DNA from: UBA11855 sp035297385 | GTDB taxonomy: Archaea > Thermoproteota > Bathyarchaeia > Bathyarchaeales > Bathycorpusculaceae | Direction: 5' to 3' | Assembly (NCBI GenBank): GCA_035297385.1 | Contig: DATGZD010000019.1 | Coordinates: 22,508-86,507, forward strand | DNA: 64,000 nucleotides | Shown here: positions 25,551 through 34,615 of the stretch, in pieces | How the letters are laid out: every line of letters begins with the position of its first letter | How positions within the stretch are numbered: the stretch's first letter is position 1 | Notes under the pieces: model-generated | Databases searched by the model: none | Told to the model about the DNA's origin: nothing | What the model saw: the letters and a program-made list of their open reading frames with translations, nothing else | Translations under genes and position numbers: made by a program

Positions 25551-27254
25551 TTAAGCGAGCTGCTTTTTTCTTGAGACTTGAACATTAACGGCTAAATCTC
25601 GTTTATTTGTGACGGATTTTTCTGTTAGCATACCCACTAATTGTCCATCCTTAACAATGGCAATCCTTGCAGCTTTCTTTTGTTGCATAATCTTCAAAGC
25701 TTTTGTGACGGGGTCTGTCTTATCAAGGACTATTATCGGTGTATACTGTAGATCGTTTACCTTCATCACTGATGGGTCTTTTCGTTTTTCAACTATTTCC
25801 TTAAGCACTTCCCTGTCACTTATGACGCCCAATGAGCAACCGTTTTCAGTAATCAGGACGGAGGAAGTATTGTTCCGCAATATCATATCAACTAAATTGG
25901 TTACCGAATCATTGCTTGAGACTTCAACGGTCGGTAGTTTCATACCTGGCTGAGAAGTTATTTGAGATATGTCCATCCCTCTTTTCCAAGCATCGTTAAG
26001 CATTTCTGCTACTCTTTCGATTGATCGAGGATCATTTGTATAGAAGGTATCACCCATATAGAAAACTGAATCGCTTGTCCAATCATTCATAGGAGGCGAT
26101 TTAAACATAAACAGATTCTTGTTATCGACGATCATCTGAGTTAAGAAATTAATTGGAACATGTTTGACTTCATAATTGCGTGAGAGTTGTTTAGCTGCAT
26201 CTAAGTTATCTAAATCTAACGGTGCCATTAATCGGCATTCCATATCCTGTGTACAGTATTTTGCGAATATATCATTCTCTGCTATATTGTTAATCCCCTG
26301 AGAAGATGTTATGGCAACAATACTCTCCTTTGCTGAATCGAGTACTTTTACGACTTTTTCCCAAGCTTCTTTTGGATCCTTAATTACTGTTGTTTCACGA
26401 GCAGGGACACCAGTCTTTATTTCTTCTATTCTCTCTGGCGCATCCATAGCTATTTGCCACATTTGCTCAAAAAAGCCTTGCAGAATCGAAATGAACATCC
26501 TATCATTTATCCATAAACCTTCTTCTTCAAGAGTTAATGATGGCGTTGTATCTCCTGATGTTGAATACAAGAGCGCTTCTTCATTGTCTTTAATTAGAAA
26601 GCTTGGAAAAAGCTTGGATTCCATGTGCATGTGATGACATTCGATGTCTGCCTTTCCAGATGACATGTTCTTATCTATTCGTTCAATTATCTTGAGGTTC
26701 TCAGGAGAAATCTCAGTAAGTATCTTCATCTGAACCCCCCGCCTTTGTGATGGATTTTCGATAGCATCAAAAACTCCAGCTAGATCTTGTTGAATCAAAG
26801 CCGACCCAGAGGTTAGGACTAAAACGCCTTGTTTTGCCTCTTCAATCATATTTAGCATTTTTAGATGAATCTTCTTTTTTCCTGTAATTATTGAGAATTT
26901 TGCCACAGCATATTCTGACTCTGGCGCACTTACTGCATGCCATGCGGATAACAATTCTTCTTTTTGCTCGTTAAAGCTTGCAAGCTCGCCTTTTCTGGCT
27001 TCAAGAAAATTTTCAAATAGTTTTTCAAAAGGAACAACCGTAAAACGAGTTGGTCTTTCCAACGTTGCTTCAATAAAGCCTTTTTCCTGAAGTTTTTTGA
27101 ATGTGCGATAAGCCTGAACTCTCTCCATCTTCAACCTTTTTGCCACAAAGCTAGTGGATTGTACTCCACTTTTAGCGAGGAATATGTATATTTGAACCTC
27201 TCTTTTTGAAAAACCAAGCTGAGTCAGAAACTTTGTAATATCTTTCTCACTCAA
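25551..27254 (-). CDS. TrmB-like regulator with two sensor domains and a CBS pair
   Basis: Residues 1-75 are a TrmB winged helix (TQLGFSKREVQIYIFLAKSG, VQAYRTFKKLQEKGFIEATLERPTRF). Residues about 110-275 and 295-430 are two copies of the phospholipase-D-like sensor domain typical of TrmB proteins. Residues about 445-560 are a CBS pair (VSSNDSVTNLVDMIL, LGVISDREVLKEIV, KAARIAIVKDGQLVGMLTEK). CBS pairs usually bind adenyl nucleotides, so the protein may combine a sugar-type and an energy signal. It lies next to tpiA and glucan genes, which are candidate targets. The double sensor plus CBS layout is uncommon in what I know of the family. Confidence 0.85.
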   Translation of the reverse strand: MSEKDITKFLTQLGFSKREVQIYIFLAKSGVQSTSFVAKRLKMERVQAYRTFKKLQEKGFIEATLERPTRFTVVPFEKLFENFLEARKGELASFNEQKEELLSAWHAVSAPESEYAVAKFSIITGKKKIHLKMLNMIEEAKQGVLVLTSGSALIQQDLAGVFDAIENPSQRRGVQMKILTEISPENLKIIERIDKNMSSGKADIECHHMHMESKLFPSFLIKDNEEALLYSTSGDTTPSLTLEEEGLWINDRMFISILQGFFEQMWQIAMDAPERIEEIKTGVPARETTVIKDPKEAWEKVVKVLDSAKESIVAITSSQGINNIAENDIFAKYCTQDMECRLMAPLDLDNLDAAKQLSRNYEVKHVPINFLTQMIVDNKNLFMFKSPPMNDWTSDSVFYMGDTFYTNDPRSIERVAEMLNDAWKRGMDISQITSQPGMKLPTVEVSSNDSVTNLVDMILRNNTSSVLITENGCSLGVISDREVLKEIVEKRKDPSVMKVNDLQYTPIIVLDKTDPVTKALKIMQQKKAARIAIVKDGQLVGMLTEKSVTNKRDLAVNVQVSRKKQLA

Positions 27255-27539
27255 TTTTTGTACCCGTCCAAGAACAAGTTCTATCTATGATTCATACTTG
27301 CATAACTCCTAAATATAAACTTCATCCGTTTGCACTCCAATGATACATCACATTGATAACCAGACACAGAGAGGAAATAGGCAAAATCTTTAAACACATC
27401 CTCATTCACCAATTCATAGGAAGAGGGCTTATATTTAACGTCACGTAAGAAAGAGTAGTTCCCTCGCTTCAAAATTAGTAAATAATGGAAAGAATCGAAA
27501 TGAACAATATTCTTATCGACCAAGAGGAGCACAGAGAAT

Positions 27540-27914
27540 TTGGTTAAGGATAAAGGGTTAATTCTCGTAATTGATGATGACAAATCTATTCTTCGAACTC
27601 TAACACGGATTCTACAGAAGGCTGGTTATGAAGTTGAGACGGCAGAGACTGGTAAAGAAGCCATGGAAAAAGCCGAACAAACTAGCTATGATTTAGCACT
27701 TGTTGATGTTAGATTACCCGATATGGATGGAACAGATTTATTGACCAAATTACAAGATACTACGCCAAACACTGTAAAAATTGTGATCACTGGTTTTCCC
27801 TCATTAGAGACTGGTGTAAAGGCTCTCGATGGAGGAGCAGATGCTTACTTAGTTAAACCTGTAAGACCTGAAGAATTATTGAGTCTCATTGAGGAAAAAT
27901 TGAAATCACAATAG
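27540..27914 (+). CDS. Stand-alone response-regulator receiver protein
   Basis: A CheY-type receiver domain of 124 residues with all key residues: the acidic pair in VIDDD, the phosphoacceptor Asp in LVDVRLPD, Thr in VITG and Lys in YLVKPVRP. There is no output domain and no histidine kinase nearby, so the partner is elsewhere. The frame starts with TTG. A 285-nt region separates it from the divergent TrmB-CBS gene. It may act in phosphorelay or by protein contact. Confidence 0.9.
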   Translation: MVKDKGLILVIDDDKSILRTLTRILQKAGYEVETAETGKEAMEKAEQTSYDLALVDVRLPDMDGTDLLTKLQDTTPNTVKIVITGFPSLETGVKALDGGADAYLVKPVRPEELLSLIEEKLKSQ

Positions 27915-28075
27915 ACTTGTAAAGAAGATATTCTTGCATCTATATTTCTGCAGATATTCCTAAAACATTAACCTTGTGATTGTAAACAAGCAACTACAAC
28001 ACTTTAAATATTGCCGCTTTTTCAATTAGCTTGCTGAGAACTGGCTTCTTAAGAAAGCCCAAGAAGGACTAGGTT

Positions 28076-28243
28076 ATGAATTCAAAGAACAAATCACTCA
28101 AAATAACAACTACCATCGAGCATTCGCTAGTTTCAAACTTCTTTAGGCTTTGCACGGCTGAGGGCGTTGATTCAGAGAGTGCTCATAGAGAACTAGAGAT
28201 GCGATTGAATGCGTTGAGTGAACTTAAACCTCCACAAGCATAA
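28076..28243 (+). CDS. Small 55-residue conserved-looking protein
   Basis: The open frame reads from MNSKNKSL to LKPPQA with no hydrophobic segment. It has two likely helices (IEHSLVSNFFRLCTAEG and SAHRELEMRLNALSEL). AAGGA lies 9 nt upstream of the ATG. It falls between the receiver protein and the VOC gene on the same strand. I do not recognise a family; composition and codon use look like a real gene. Confidence 0.45.
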   Translation: MNSKNKSLKITTTIEHSLVSNFFRLCTAEGVDSESAHRELEMRLNALSELKPPQA

Positions 28244-28297
28244 AAGTTAAGCCCTCTTGGTATCTGTATGTCCTCTGATAGGGGGTGAAAGATGTAG

Positions 28298-28666
28298 ATG
28301 CCAAAAGTAATTCATTTCGAAATTCCAGCAGCAGACACAGAAAGAGCTTTGAAATTCTATACAAAGGTCTTTGGATGGAAATTCGACCAATATCCTGGAC
28401 CTATGAATTATTGGCTAGCTAAAGCGGGAGAGGATAAGGAAACGGGAATCAATGGTGCTATCACTCAAAAAGGCGATGTTGTTAATGTGACCACGAACAC
28501 CATAAGTGTGCCTTCCTATGAAGTTGCTATAAAGAAAATTATTGAAGCAGGAGGAAAAGTACTATCAGAAAAAACCGTGGTACCCACAATTGGTTACATG
28601 AGTTACTGCCAAGATACAGAGGGCAACGTTTTTGGAATAATGCAGATAGATTCAGACGCGAAATAA
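28298..28666 (+). CDS. VOC (glyoxalase/bleomycin-resistance) superfamily protein
   Basis: A single-domain VOC protein of 122 residues: VIHFEIPAADTERALKFYTKVFGWKF at the start and YMSYCQDTEGNVFGIMQ at the end. The metal-ligand positions appear as the His in VIHFEI and the terminal Glu in DTEGN. The function is unassigned. The GGGGGTGA site is 9 nt before ATG 28298 and a complete ATG-TAG mini-frame (28292-28297) lies between them. The next gene begins 19 nt downstream, so the two may be one operon. Confidence 0.85.
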   Translation: MPKVIHFEIPAADTERALKFYTKVFGWKFDQYPGPMNYWLAKAGEDKETGINGAITQKGDVVNVTTNTISVPSYEVAIKKIIEAGGKVLSEKTVVPTIGYMSYCQDTEGNVFGIMQIDSDAK

Positions 28667-28670
28667 TATA

Positions 28671-28677
28671 GAGGTGA
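28671..28677 (+). promoter_or_regulatory. Shine-Dalgarno site of the sugar dehydrogenase-like gene
   Basis: GAGGTGA sits 7 nt before ATA 28685. The frame has a stop at 28679-28681, so translation of the signal peptide must begin at ACC, ATA or GTA just after it. Confidence 0.6.
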
Positions 28678-28684
28678 CTAAACC

Positions 28685-29962
28685 ATAGTAAAAAGCAAAA
28701 AAATCCTTATTTTTGTCGGTATATTCTTAGTCGTAATTATTGCAGCTTCATTGATCTCTGGGAAAATACTCAACGGAACAAGCCAAACTCAAGCAAGTCC
28801 AATTGACGTCGCGTTCCCTAACTTAACATTCAATCAACCAATAGGAATCTATAGCGCTTATGACGGAACTAACAGGCTTTTTGTCGTTGAACAACCTGGA
28901 GTTATTCGCGTATTTAACAATTCAGCAAGTGCTGCATCGTCAAGCATTTTTCTTGACATTAGTACTCGTGTTGTCTTCGGGGGTGAACAAGGATTGCTCG
29001 GTCTTGCCTTCCATCCAAATTATGCTACGAACCGCTACTTCTATGTTGATTATGTTGCCAATAACCCTTTACGAACGGTTATAGCCAGATACTCCACATC
29101 TACGATTAACTCAAATCAAGCTCAAAGCAATAGTGAATTTGTTCTATTAGAAATAAATCAACCTTTTTCCAACCATAAGGGTGGTCAATTAGCTTTTGGA
29201 CCAGATGGTTATCTTTACATAGGCATGGGTGATGGCGGTTCAGAAGGTGATCCTTTTGACAATGGTCAAAACAGGTCAACATTATTGGGTAAAATCTTAC
29301 GTATAGATGTCAATTCACCTTCAGCCGGAAAAAACTATACTATTCCCTCAGATAATCCATTTGTTGGCAACACTGCGGGATATAAAGAAGAGATCTATGC
29401 CTATGGCTTTCGAAACCCTTGGCGGTTCAGTTTTGACCAACCAACACAAAGACTCTGGGTAGGTGATGTAGGCCAGGACCGTGAGGAAGAAATTGATATT
29501 GTCGAGAAAGGTAAAAATTATGGTTGGAAAATCATGGAGGGAACGTTACCATATGCTGGTGGAAACGAAACAGGTCTCGTGTTGCCCGTATGGGAATATG
29601 GACATGACCAAGGAAACGCTATAATCGGAGGCTACGTTTACCGCGGCTCAACTGCAACAGCTATTGCTGGTTCCTATATTTATGGTGATTATGGTACAGG
29701 CAAGATTTGGGCACTTGCATTAAATGGAACAGGTACTCCTAATAACGTTCTTCTAAGTAATTCAGGCTTGACTCTTTCTTCTTTTGGAGTTGATGGTAAT
29801 AGCGAGTTGTATGTTTGCGCTTTTAATGGAAAAATTTACAAATTCAACTCCACAGTAATCCCTGAATTTTCACCATTAATCGCTTTAACAATTTTGGTTG
29901 CTGTTACCATCACAGTAATCTCTTTGAAAAGATGGAAGAATTATTTTTCTGTTTCAGTTTGA
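28685..29962 (+). CDS. PQQ-type sugar/sorbosone dehydrogenase-like secreted protein, probable ATA start
   Basis: The body is a six-bladed beta-propeller of the GSDH / sorbosone dehydrogenase family: GIYSAYDGTNRLFVVEQPG, GLLGLAFHPNYATNRYFYVDY, HKGGQLAFGPDGYLYIGMGDGG, AYGFRNPWRFSFD and VGDVGQDREEEID are typical. The family oxidises sugars with PQQ outside the cell. A clear signal peptide (KSKKILIFVGIFLVVIIAAS) is encoded upstream of the first conventional start (TTG 28751) and would be lost with it. ATA 28685, 7 nt after GAGGTGA, restores it. The C terminus is IPEFSPL, a hydrophobic stretch and KRWK, which resembles a PEF-CTERM archaeosortase signal. Its end overlaps the convergent NUDIX gene by 22 nt. 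Confidence 0.85.
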   Translation: MVKSKKILIFVGIFLVVIIAASLISGKILNGTSQTQASPIDVAFPNLTFNQPIGIYSAYDGTNRLFVVEQPGVIRVFNNSASAASSSIFLDISTRVVFGGEQGLLGLAFHPNYATNRYFYVDYVANNPLRTVIARYSTSTINSNQAQSNSEFVLLEINQPFSNHKGGQLAFGPDGYLYIGMGDGGSEGDPFDNGQNRSTLLGKILRIDVNSPSAGKNYTIPSDNPFVGNTAGYKEEIYAYGFRNPWRFSFDQPTQRLWVGDVGQDREEEIDIVEKGKNYGWKIMEGTLPYAGGNETGLVLPVWEYGHDQGNAIIGGYVYRGSTATAIAGSYIYGDYGTGKIWALALNGTGTPNNVLLSNSGLTLSSFGVDGNSELYVCAFNGKIYKFNSTVIPEFSPLIALTILVAVTITVISLKRWKNYFSVSV

Positions 29963-30369
29963 CGTGACGCCAAGAAATCTTTAATCATATCATTGTGTAC
30001 GAAGGCTAACTTCTTAGGAATATCATTGAGCTCAAAGAGTTTTATCTCTCTAACCTCGCCTTTTTGAGGTTCGAGTTTGCCACCTATGACTTTTACCAAA
30101 AAACAAGCAGGATAGTAATCATATTCTACTTCATCCATTGTGCCTTGTTCATGGTAATCACCGATTTTTCTTATGATCTCAACATCTAGTCCTGTTTCTT
30201 CTTTAACTTCGCGAACAATAGTTTGCTCAACGGTTTCGCCAGGATCAACTCTTCCACCCGGTAAAGCCCAGTAGCCCTTGAAGGGTATGCTGTCCCGTTT
30301 AATTAAGAGAATTTTTTGTGGCTCAACCTCGATTATAGCCGTCGTCGTCCTACCAGAATATTTGTTCAT
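29941..30369 (-). CDS. NUDIX hydrolase
   Basis: The Nudix box GGRVDPGETVEQTIVREVKEETGL is intact (Gx5Ex7REUxEExGU). It is a pyrophosphohydrolase of nucleoside diphosphate derivatives; the 8-oxo-dGTP/ADP-ribose/NADH type cannot be told apart. MNKYSG (30369) is the likely start, with GGAAGAGG before it. It overlaps the end of the ABC permease by 4 nt and so belongs to the metal-transporter transcript. Confidence 0.9.
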   Translation of the reverse strand: MNKYSGRTTTAIIEVEPQKILLIKRDSIPFKGYWALPGGRVDPGETVEQTIVREVKEETGLDVEIIRKIGDYHEQGTMDEVEYDYYPACFLVKVIGGKLEPQKGEVREIKLFELNDIPKKLAFVHNDMIKDFLASRQTETEK

Positions 30370-31157
30370 TGAAGCCTCTTCCTTTTTCGCCACCTAATAA
30401 TAATAACAAGTGCAAAAATTGTAACACCAGAGATAACCACTAAAGGTCCCGGAAGAATGCTTAAGTAACCTGACATTAGTATACCTGAAACTGCAGAAAC
30501 TGCCCCAAATACTGCACTTAGTATAAGGTATCTAGACAGACTGCTACTTACAGTTCTAGCTGCAGCGGCGGGTGTTACAACCAAGAATCCAACTAATAAT
30601 GTCCCTGTAATTTGTATACCTATCGCAACTGTGAGGGATACAAGCAACAGGTAGAGAAGGTTTATTCTGGCCACATTGATGCCTCTTGAAACCGCTAATT
30701 CCTCAGAAATCAAACCTAATACTATTCTATGATAAATCAATCTTGTCAGTAGTATGACAATAACGGAAATAACAACAGCAACAATCGCCGATATTAGCCC
30801 TACCTCTCCAATATCGCCAAATAAGGCAGTTTCAAGCGCATCCAAGTTATCGCCAAAAAGTAATATTCCGATAGCCAATGCAAGAGTAAAGGCAGCACCG
30901 ACCAGTGTCTCAAAAGAGAGTTTTGTCACTCTTCCAAGATACCAAATTAATACTGCTGAAATAAAGAGAAAAAGAAACCCACCAATCAAAGGATTGAAAT
31001 TGTACAGAACACCAAGAGCGAGCCCGGGCAAAGCTACATGTGACAAGGCATCTCCAACAAGTGCCATCTTCTCCAAAACCATTATTGAGCCCAAATAGCC
31101 TGCAGCAAGACCTACCGCTGCTCCCACAATGAGGCTGTAGATTACTGTATCAAGCAT
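30366..31157 (-). CDS. Zinc/manganese-type ABC transporter permease (ABC-3 family)
   Basis: The protein has about eight hydrophobic segments and the ABC-3 family marks GDALSHVALPGLALG near the N terminus and LLVGFLVVTPAAAAR later. It forms the channel of a ZnuABC/TroABCD-type divalent metal importer with the ATPase encoded just upstream (8-nt overlap). The likely start is MLDTVIYS (31157). No substrate-binding lipoprotein gene is present, so Zn, Mn or Ni specificity is unknown. Confidence 0.92.
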   Translation of the reverse strand: MLDTVIYSLIVGAAVGLAAGYLGSIMVLEKMALVGDALSHVALPGLALGVLYNFNPLIGGFLFLFISAVLIWYLGRVTKLSFETLVGAAFTLALAIGILLFGDNLDALETALFGDIGEVGLISAIVAVVISVIVILLTRLIYHRIVLGLISEELAVSRGINVARINLLYLLLVSLTVAIGIQITGTLLVGFLVVTPAAAARTVSSSLSRYLILSAVFGAVSAVSGILMSGYLSILPGPLVVISGVTIFALVIIIRWRKRKRLQ

Positions 31158-31857
31158 AGACTTCACTGTATTCTTTGCAGACTGGTTCACCATAAATCAA
31201 TCTTTGAGTTTCAGGTTTCATAACTTCTTTTGACTCGCCAAAGAAAACCAGACAGTGGTTAATTGCTAACGCATAATCTGAGTATTCTCTGACAATATGA
31301 AGATCATGTGAGATTAGAAGTAATGTAATTTTATTCTTCTCAGTTAGTGTTTTTAGCATGCCATATATGGCTTCTTCACTGTCCAAATCAACTCCACTTG
31401 TAGGTTCATCGAAAAGTAGGACATCGGGCTTATCGATTATAGCCCAAGCGATTAAGACTCTGCGGAGTTGTCCTCCTGATAGCACAGCCATGCTTTTAAC
31501 TTTCAAGTTGCTGTCTAAGCCAACAGAAGCAAGAGCGTTATCAATATCTGATGCTGTCTGGCTTTTGAATGATAGAAATTCCTTTACAGAAATCGGTATG
31601 TCATGAACTGATAGCACTTGTGGAACGTAACCAATCTTTACTTTTCCATTCCATTCAACCTTTCCGCTATAAGGAACTAAGTTTAGCAGTGCCCTGAAAA
31701 GAGTTGTTTTGCCAGCACCATTGGGTCCAACTATGGCTAATGTGATGCCTCTTCTAATTCTAAAACTCAGATTGTCTATGATTTTCTGATTTGAAATTTC
31801 AATGTTTAAATTAGATACTCTTAAAATGAACTCGTCTTGTTGGGCCATGAAAACCAT
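31150..31857 (-). CDS. ABC transporter ATP-binding protein, metal type
   Basis: Walker A GPNGAGKTTL, signature LSGGQLRRV, Walker B VLLFDEPTSGVDL and the H-loop SHDLHIV are all present in 235 residues. Sequence style fits ZnuC/MntB. It is the first gene of the ATPase-permease-NUDIX unit. The start is MVFMAQQDEF or MAQQDEF (31848). In the 278 nt upstream I see no binding-protein gene. Confidence 0.92.
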   Translation of the reverse strand: MVFMAQQDEFILRVSNLNIEISNQKIIDNLSFRIRRGITLAIVGPNGAGKTTLFRALLNLVPYSGKVEWNGKVKIGYVPQVLSVHDIPISVKEFLSFKSQTASDIDNALASVGLDSNLKVKSMAVLSGGQLRRVLIAWAIIDKPDVLLFDEPTSGVDLDSEEAIYGMLKTLTEKNKITLLLISHDLHIVREYSDYALAINHCLVFFGESKEVMKPETQRLIYGEPVCKEYSEVYA

Positions 31858-32135
31858 TAGTCAAATTAGAATATCCATTAATAAAGGCTTTATCTTTAGG
31901 AGTGTACATTTTCGCAGACATAGACGTATGTGTACGCAGGGCAATAAACTGGATCGGAACATGTAATGTCTTTGGGTTCAGGATAAGAAACCTAGGGCAC
32001 CATTTTTCATATTCAGTATAGACTAACAGTGTAGTCGGAATCGAGTATACAATTGTTTTACGCATTGTCAGTATCCGAATTGATAATTGATGTAATTCTC
32101 ATTATGAAACATCCATATAGAAAAATGAACTTCAT

Positions 32136-34403
32136 CTACGCTGGCAGTACCTCTACATTTTGTACATACACGCTTAAACATCTCGTATCCACACTATTAG
32201 GGTTAACATCTGCTGGAATGAACGAATTTTTCGAATACAGAGATAAAGAATTAACCCCTTCTTTAAGCAAAACAGAAAACGAAATGTCAGACGTTCTATT
32301 GGTGAACAACTGATAATTACTTATGAACTCTCCGTTTAGGAAAATATCCAACTCTTTATCGGTGACGTAAGTTCCAGCAGAAAAATTTATGTTGTAACGT
32401 TGAGCTGATAATGGAATTATCTCAATAGTACCCTTGCCATTCATCCATCTTATGACTGTTCCATCTCGATCCTCTATATTCGACCAACCATTTGATAAAA
32501 ACGTAAACGTACTCCGTAATTGTGTTGCGTTCGTGCTATAAGCAACAATCCTATCATCAGAGTATACTGGTTGACCCAACAAGCCATGAAGATAAGCATT
32601 CATGTGTCCAAAAGCCATCTCATTCAGCATGTCTCTATGTAAAATTACGTAGCGCACATTAAAGAAATAGAATGAATTCAAATTAGATACATTTACATCT
32701 TGCAAAAATATATCCTTCCAGTTCACCGCTTCTCTGTCGCCTCCCACATATTCCATTTGATTTATTACTGGAAAAACTTGCAGAAACTCAGTATTAGCAG
32801 GAGGTATCCTCGATATTGATCCGCCTATCAATGGTTTCTCTGAAACTGTGCTATAGTACATATAGCGATTATTCGCATGATAGTTATATGGAAGATCCAA
32901 GACCGCAAAGGTTTCATTCGTTCTTGCCAAATCAGCATAAAATTTAGGTACAGTCACATCCTCACTGATAGGATAAGGCGACATGTTTACTTCAGCTAAA
33001 AATGCTACAGAGATTAAAACAAGAAAGAGCACACCCATGATATGTCCACGTTTAAGCTTGATAAACCAGGCATTCAAGTGCTTTATAGTAATAGCAGACA
33101 TAACAGCAAGAATCAACATTACCATCAGGATGAACCTAGAAGGCACTCTAAAGATTGGCACTACTGAAAGCATAAATGATTCTGGTAATGGAATGGTTAT
33201 GTGAAGAGAAGTAAAACTACTTACTCCCAAAATATGAAGAATGGGTCCTAAAGAAAGAATTAGAAAAACAAGAGCACCAAGTAACCAAAACTTAACTTTT
33301 TTCCAAAGTTTTATTGTAGCAAATAATGTTAGGGTCAATACAGTATAGCCAATGTAAACTACACTTTCGATTCCTGGTGTAGAAAAATGTGAGATAATAT
33401 TCTGAAAATAACTGCCAAAGAAAAGGTTAAGACTACTTGGAACAAAAAAGCCAAGTAAATCAGCAGACATAAGAATTGAATCGTTTGGGGAAGGCGTAGC
33501 ATAAGCATATTTTCCAGTTAGTATACCATAAAAGAATGGACCAATTATCAAAACCATTAATCCAATAAACAATGCAGTCATAATTCCTAGTCTTACAAGA
33601 AAATTGGCAATCTTTCCTCTTTTAGATAGAAAGTCATAAATTAAGAGCATCAGAGTAAATAGTCCCAGAAAAGCAACGTATTGCAGGTCAGCCATTAAGG
33701 CTGTTAAAACTAAGAAGAAAACTGCAAGAAAGATATTCTTTAATGATGTTTCGTTTCTCATTTTAAACAAGAACAAGACATAGAAGGGTATCCACTGGAT
33801 AGTAACTAAATTTAGATGGCCCCAACCACGAGCAAGATGATAAGTACTAAACCCAAATACTAAGCCAGCGAAAAATGAAGCTTTCTTATCTGAAGTAAAA
33901 TAATATGTAAGTCGATAAGTTGCATACCCTGCCAGCACAAAGGATAGGATAACCAATAGATTATAGCTAAAGACGGTACCAAAAACAAACTGAAATGGAA
34001 TTGTGAAGAAACCTGCTAAAGGGCTTAATGAGTGAACATAAAGATTGGTGCCAACTGGATAAAAAATATGATTAGTTACATAAGGATTAGTAAAAGAAAA
34101 AATACTATGCTTGACCCACCAAAGATCCCATAAACCTTGAAATGAGTCTCCTCCATCGCCTAACAATTGATTGTTCATATTAAGAATCGAGAACGGATAC
34201 AGAAGGATTACTGTTAGGAGCGTATATAATGTCAAAATAAGAAGGTCACTGCCAAATTTTGCCTTTATGCCCTCAACAAAAGCTATCAATTTATTCAATT
34301 TTAGATGTGTTGAAAGCATAAAGGTCTTACGTAGTATCTGAAACCAATATACATACGTTTTGGAACATTGACTAAGTTCAACGTTCGACGTTTTTAGGAA
34401 CAA
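32136..34403 (-). CDS. Large multi-pass membrane protein, GT-C glycosyltransferase-like
   Basis: 755 residues with about 11 to 13 membrane spans in the first 490 residues and a C-terminal extracellular portion of about 250 residues. The loop LLGDGGDSFQGLWDLWWVKHSIF after the first span carries an acidic Gly-Asp-Gly-Gly-Asp motif, as in GT-C enzymes that use polyprenyl-linked sugars. FRVPSRFILMV and VGGDREAVNW also recall YfhO/PMT-like proteins. I infer a role in surface glycan assembly. The start may be MLSTHLKL (34319). It is a single gene with no neighbours of related function. Confidence 0.75.
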   Translation of the reverse strand: MFLKTSNVELSQCSKTYVYWFQILRKTFMLSTHLKLNKLIAFVEGIKAKFGSDLLILTLYTLLTVILLYPFSILNMNNQLLGDGGDSFQGLWDLWWVKHSIFSFTNPYVTNHIFYPVGTNLYVHSLSPLAGFFTIPFQFVFGTVFSYNLLVILSFVLAGYATYRLTYYFTSDKKASFFAGLVFGFSTYHLARGWGHLNLVTIQWIPFYVLFLFKMRNETSLKNIFLAVFFLVLTALMADLQYVAFLGLFTLMLLIYDFLSKRGKIANFLVRLGIMTALFIGLMVLIIGPFFYGILTGKYAYATPSPNDSILMSADLLGFFVPSSLNLFFGSYFQNIISHFSTPGIESVVYIGYTVLTLTLFATIKLWKKVKFWLLGALVFLILSLGPILHILGVSSFTSLHITIPLPESFMLSVVPIFRVPSRFILMVMLILAVMSAITIKHLNAWFIKLKRGHIMGVLFLVLISVAFLAEVNMSPYPISEDVTVPKFYADLARTNETFAVLDLPYNYHANNRYMYYSTVSEKPLIGGSISRIPPANTEFLQVFPVINQMEYVGGDREAVNWKDIFLQDVNVSNLNSFYFFNVRYVILHRDMLNEMAFGHMNAYLHGLLGQPVYSDDRIVAYSTNATQLRSTFTFLSNGWSNIEDRDGTVIRWMNGKGTIEIIPLSAQRYNINFSAGTYVTDKELDIFLNGEFISNYQLFTNRTSDISFSVLLKEGVNSLSLYSKNSFIPADVNPNSVDTRCLSVYVQNVEVLPA

Positions 34404-34615
34404 GTTAGCGCGAAGTATCTTAGAAAAGAGAAGAAGGATTGGATTCCAAGAATTTCAATTCTCTAACTTTCTTTATTTTACCAAAAAATCATGTTTTATG
34501 TAACTTTACCTTTAATGTTATGTATTTATGTTCTATAAACATTTTTGAGTAACATACAACAAATATAATTCAGTTTTCTAGGAGAATAAAATAATAGGAG
34601 AGGGAGGTGAAAGAA

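Noticed and set aside
27281..27583. 100-codon minus-strand frame between the TrmB-CBS gene and the receiver gene
   Set aside because: It overlaps the start of the receiver gene, has no ribosome-binding site and shows no family resemblance.
31811..32065. 84-codon minus-strand frame ahead of the ABC ATPase
   Set aside because: Overlaps the ATPase start; no domain or ribosome-binding site. I looked for a remnant of a metal-binding protein and saw none.
32053..32313. 86-codon plus-strand frame at the end of the membrane-protein gene
   Set aside because: Mostly antisense to the C terminus of the GT-C-like protein; nothing supports it.
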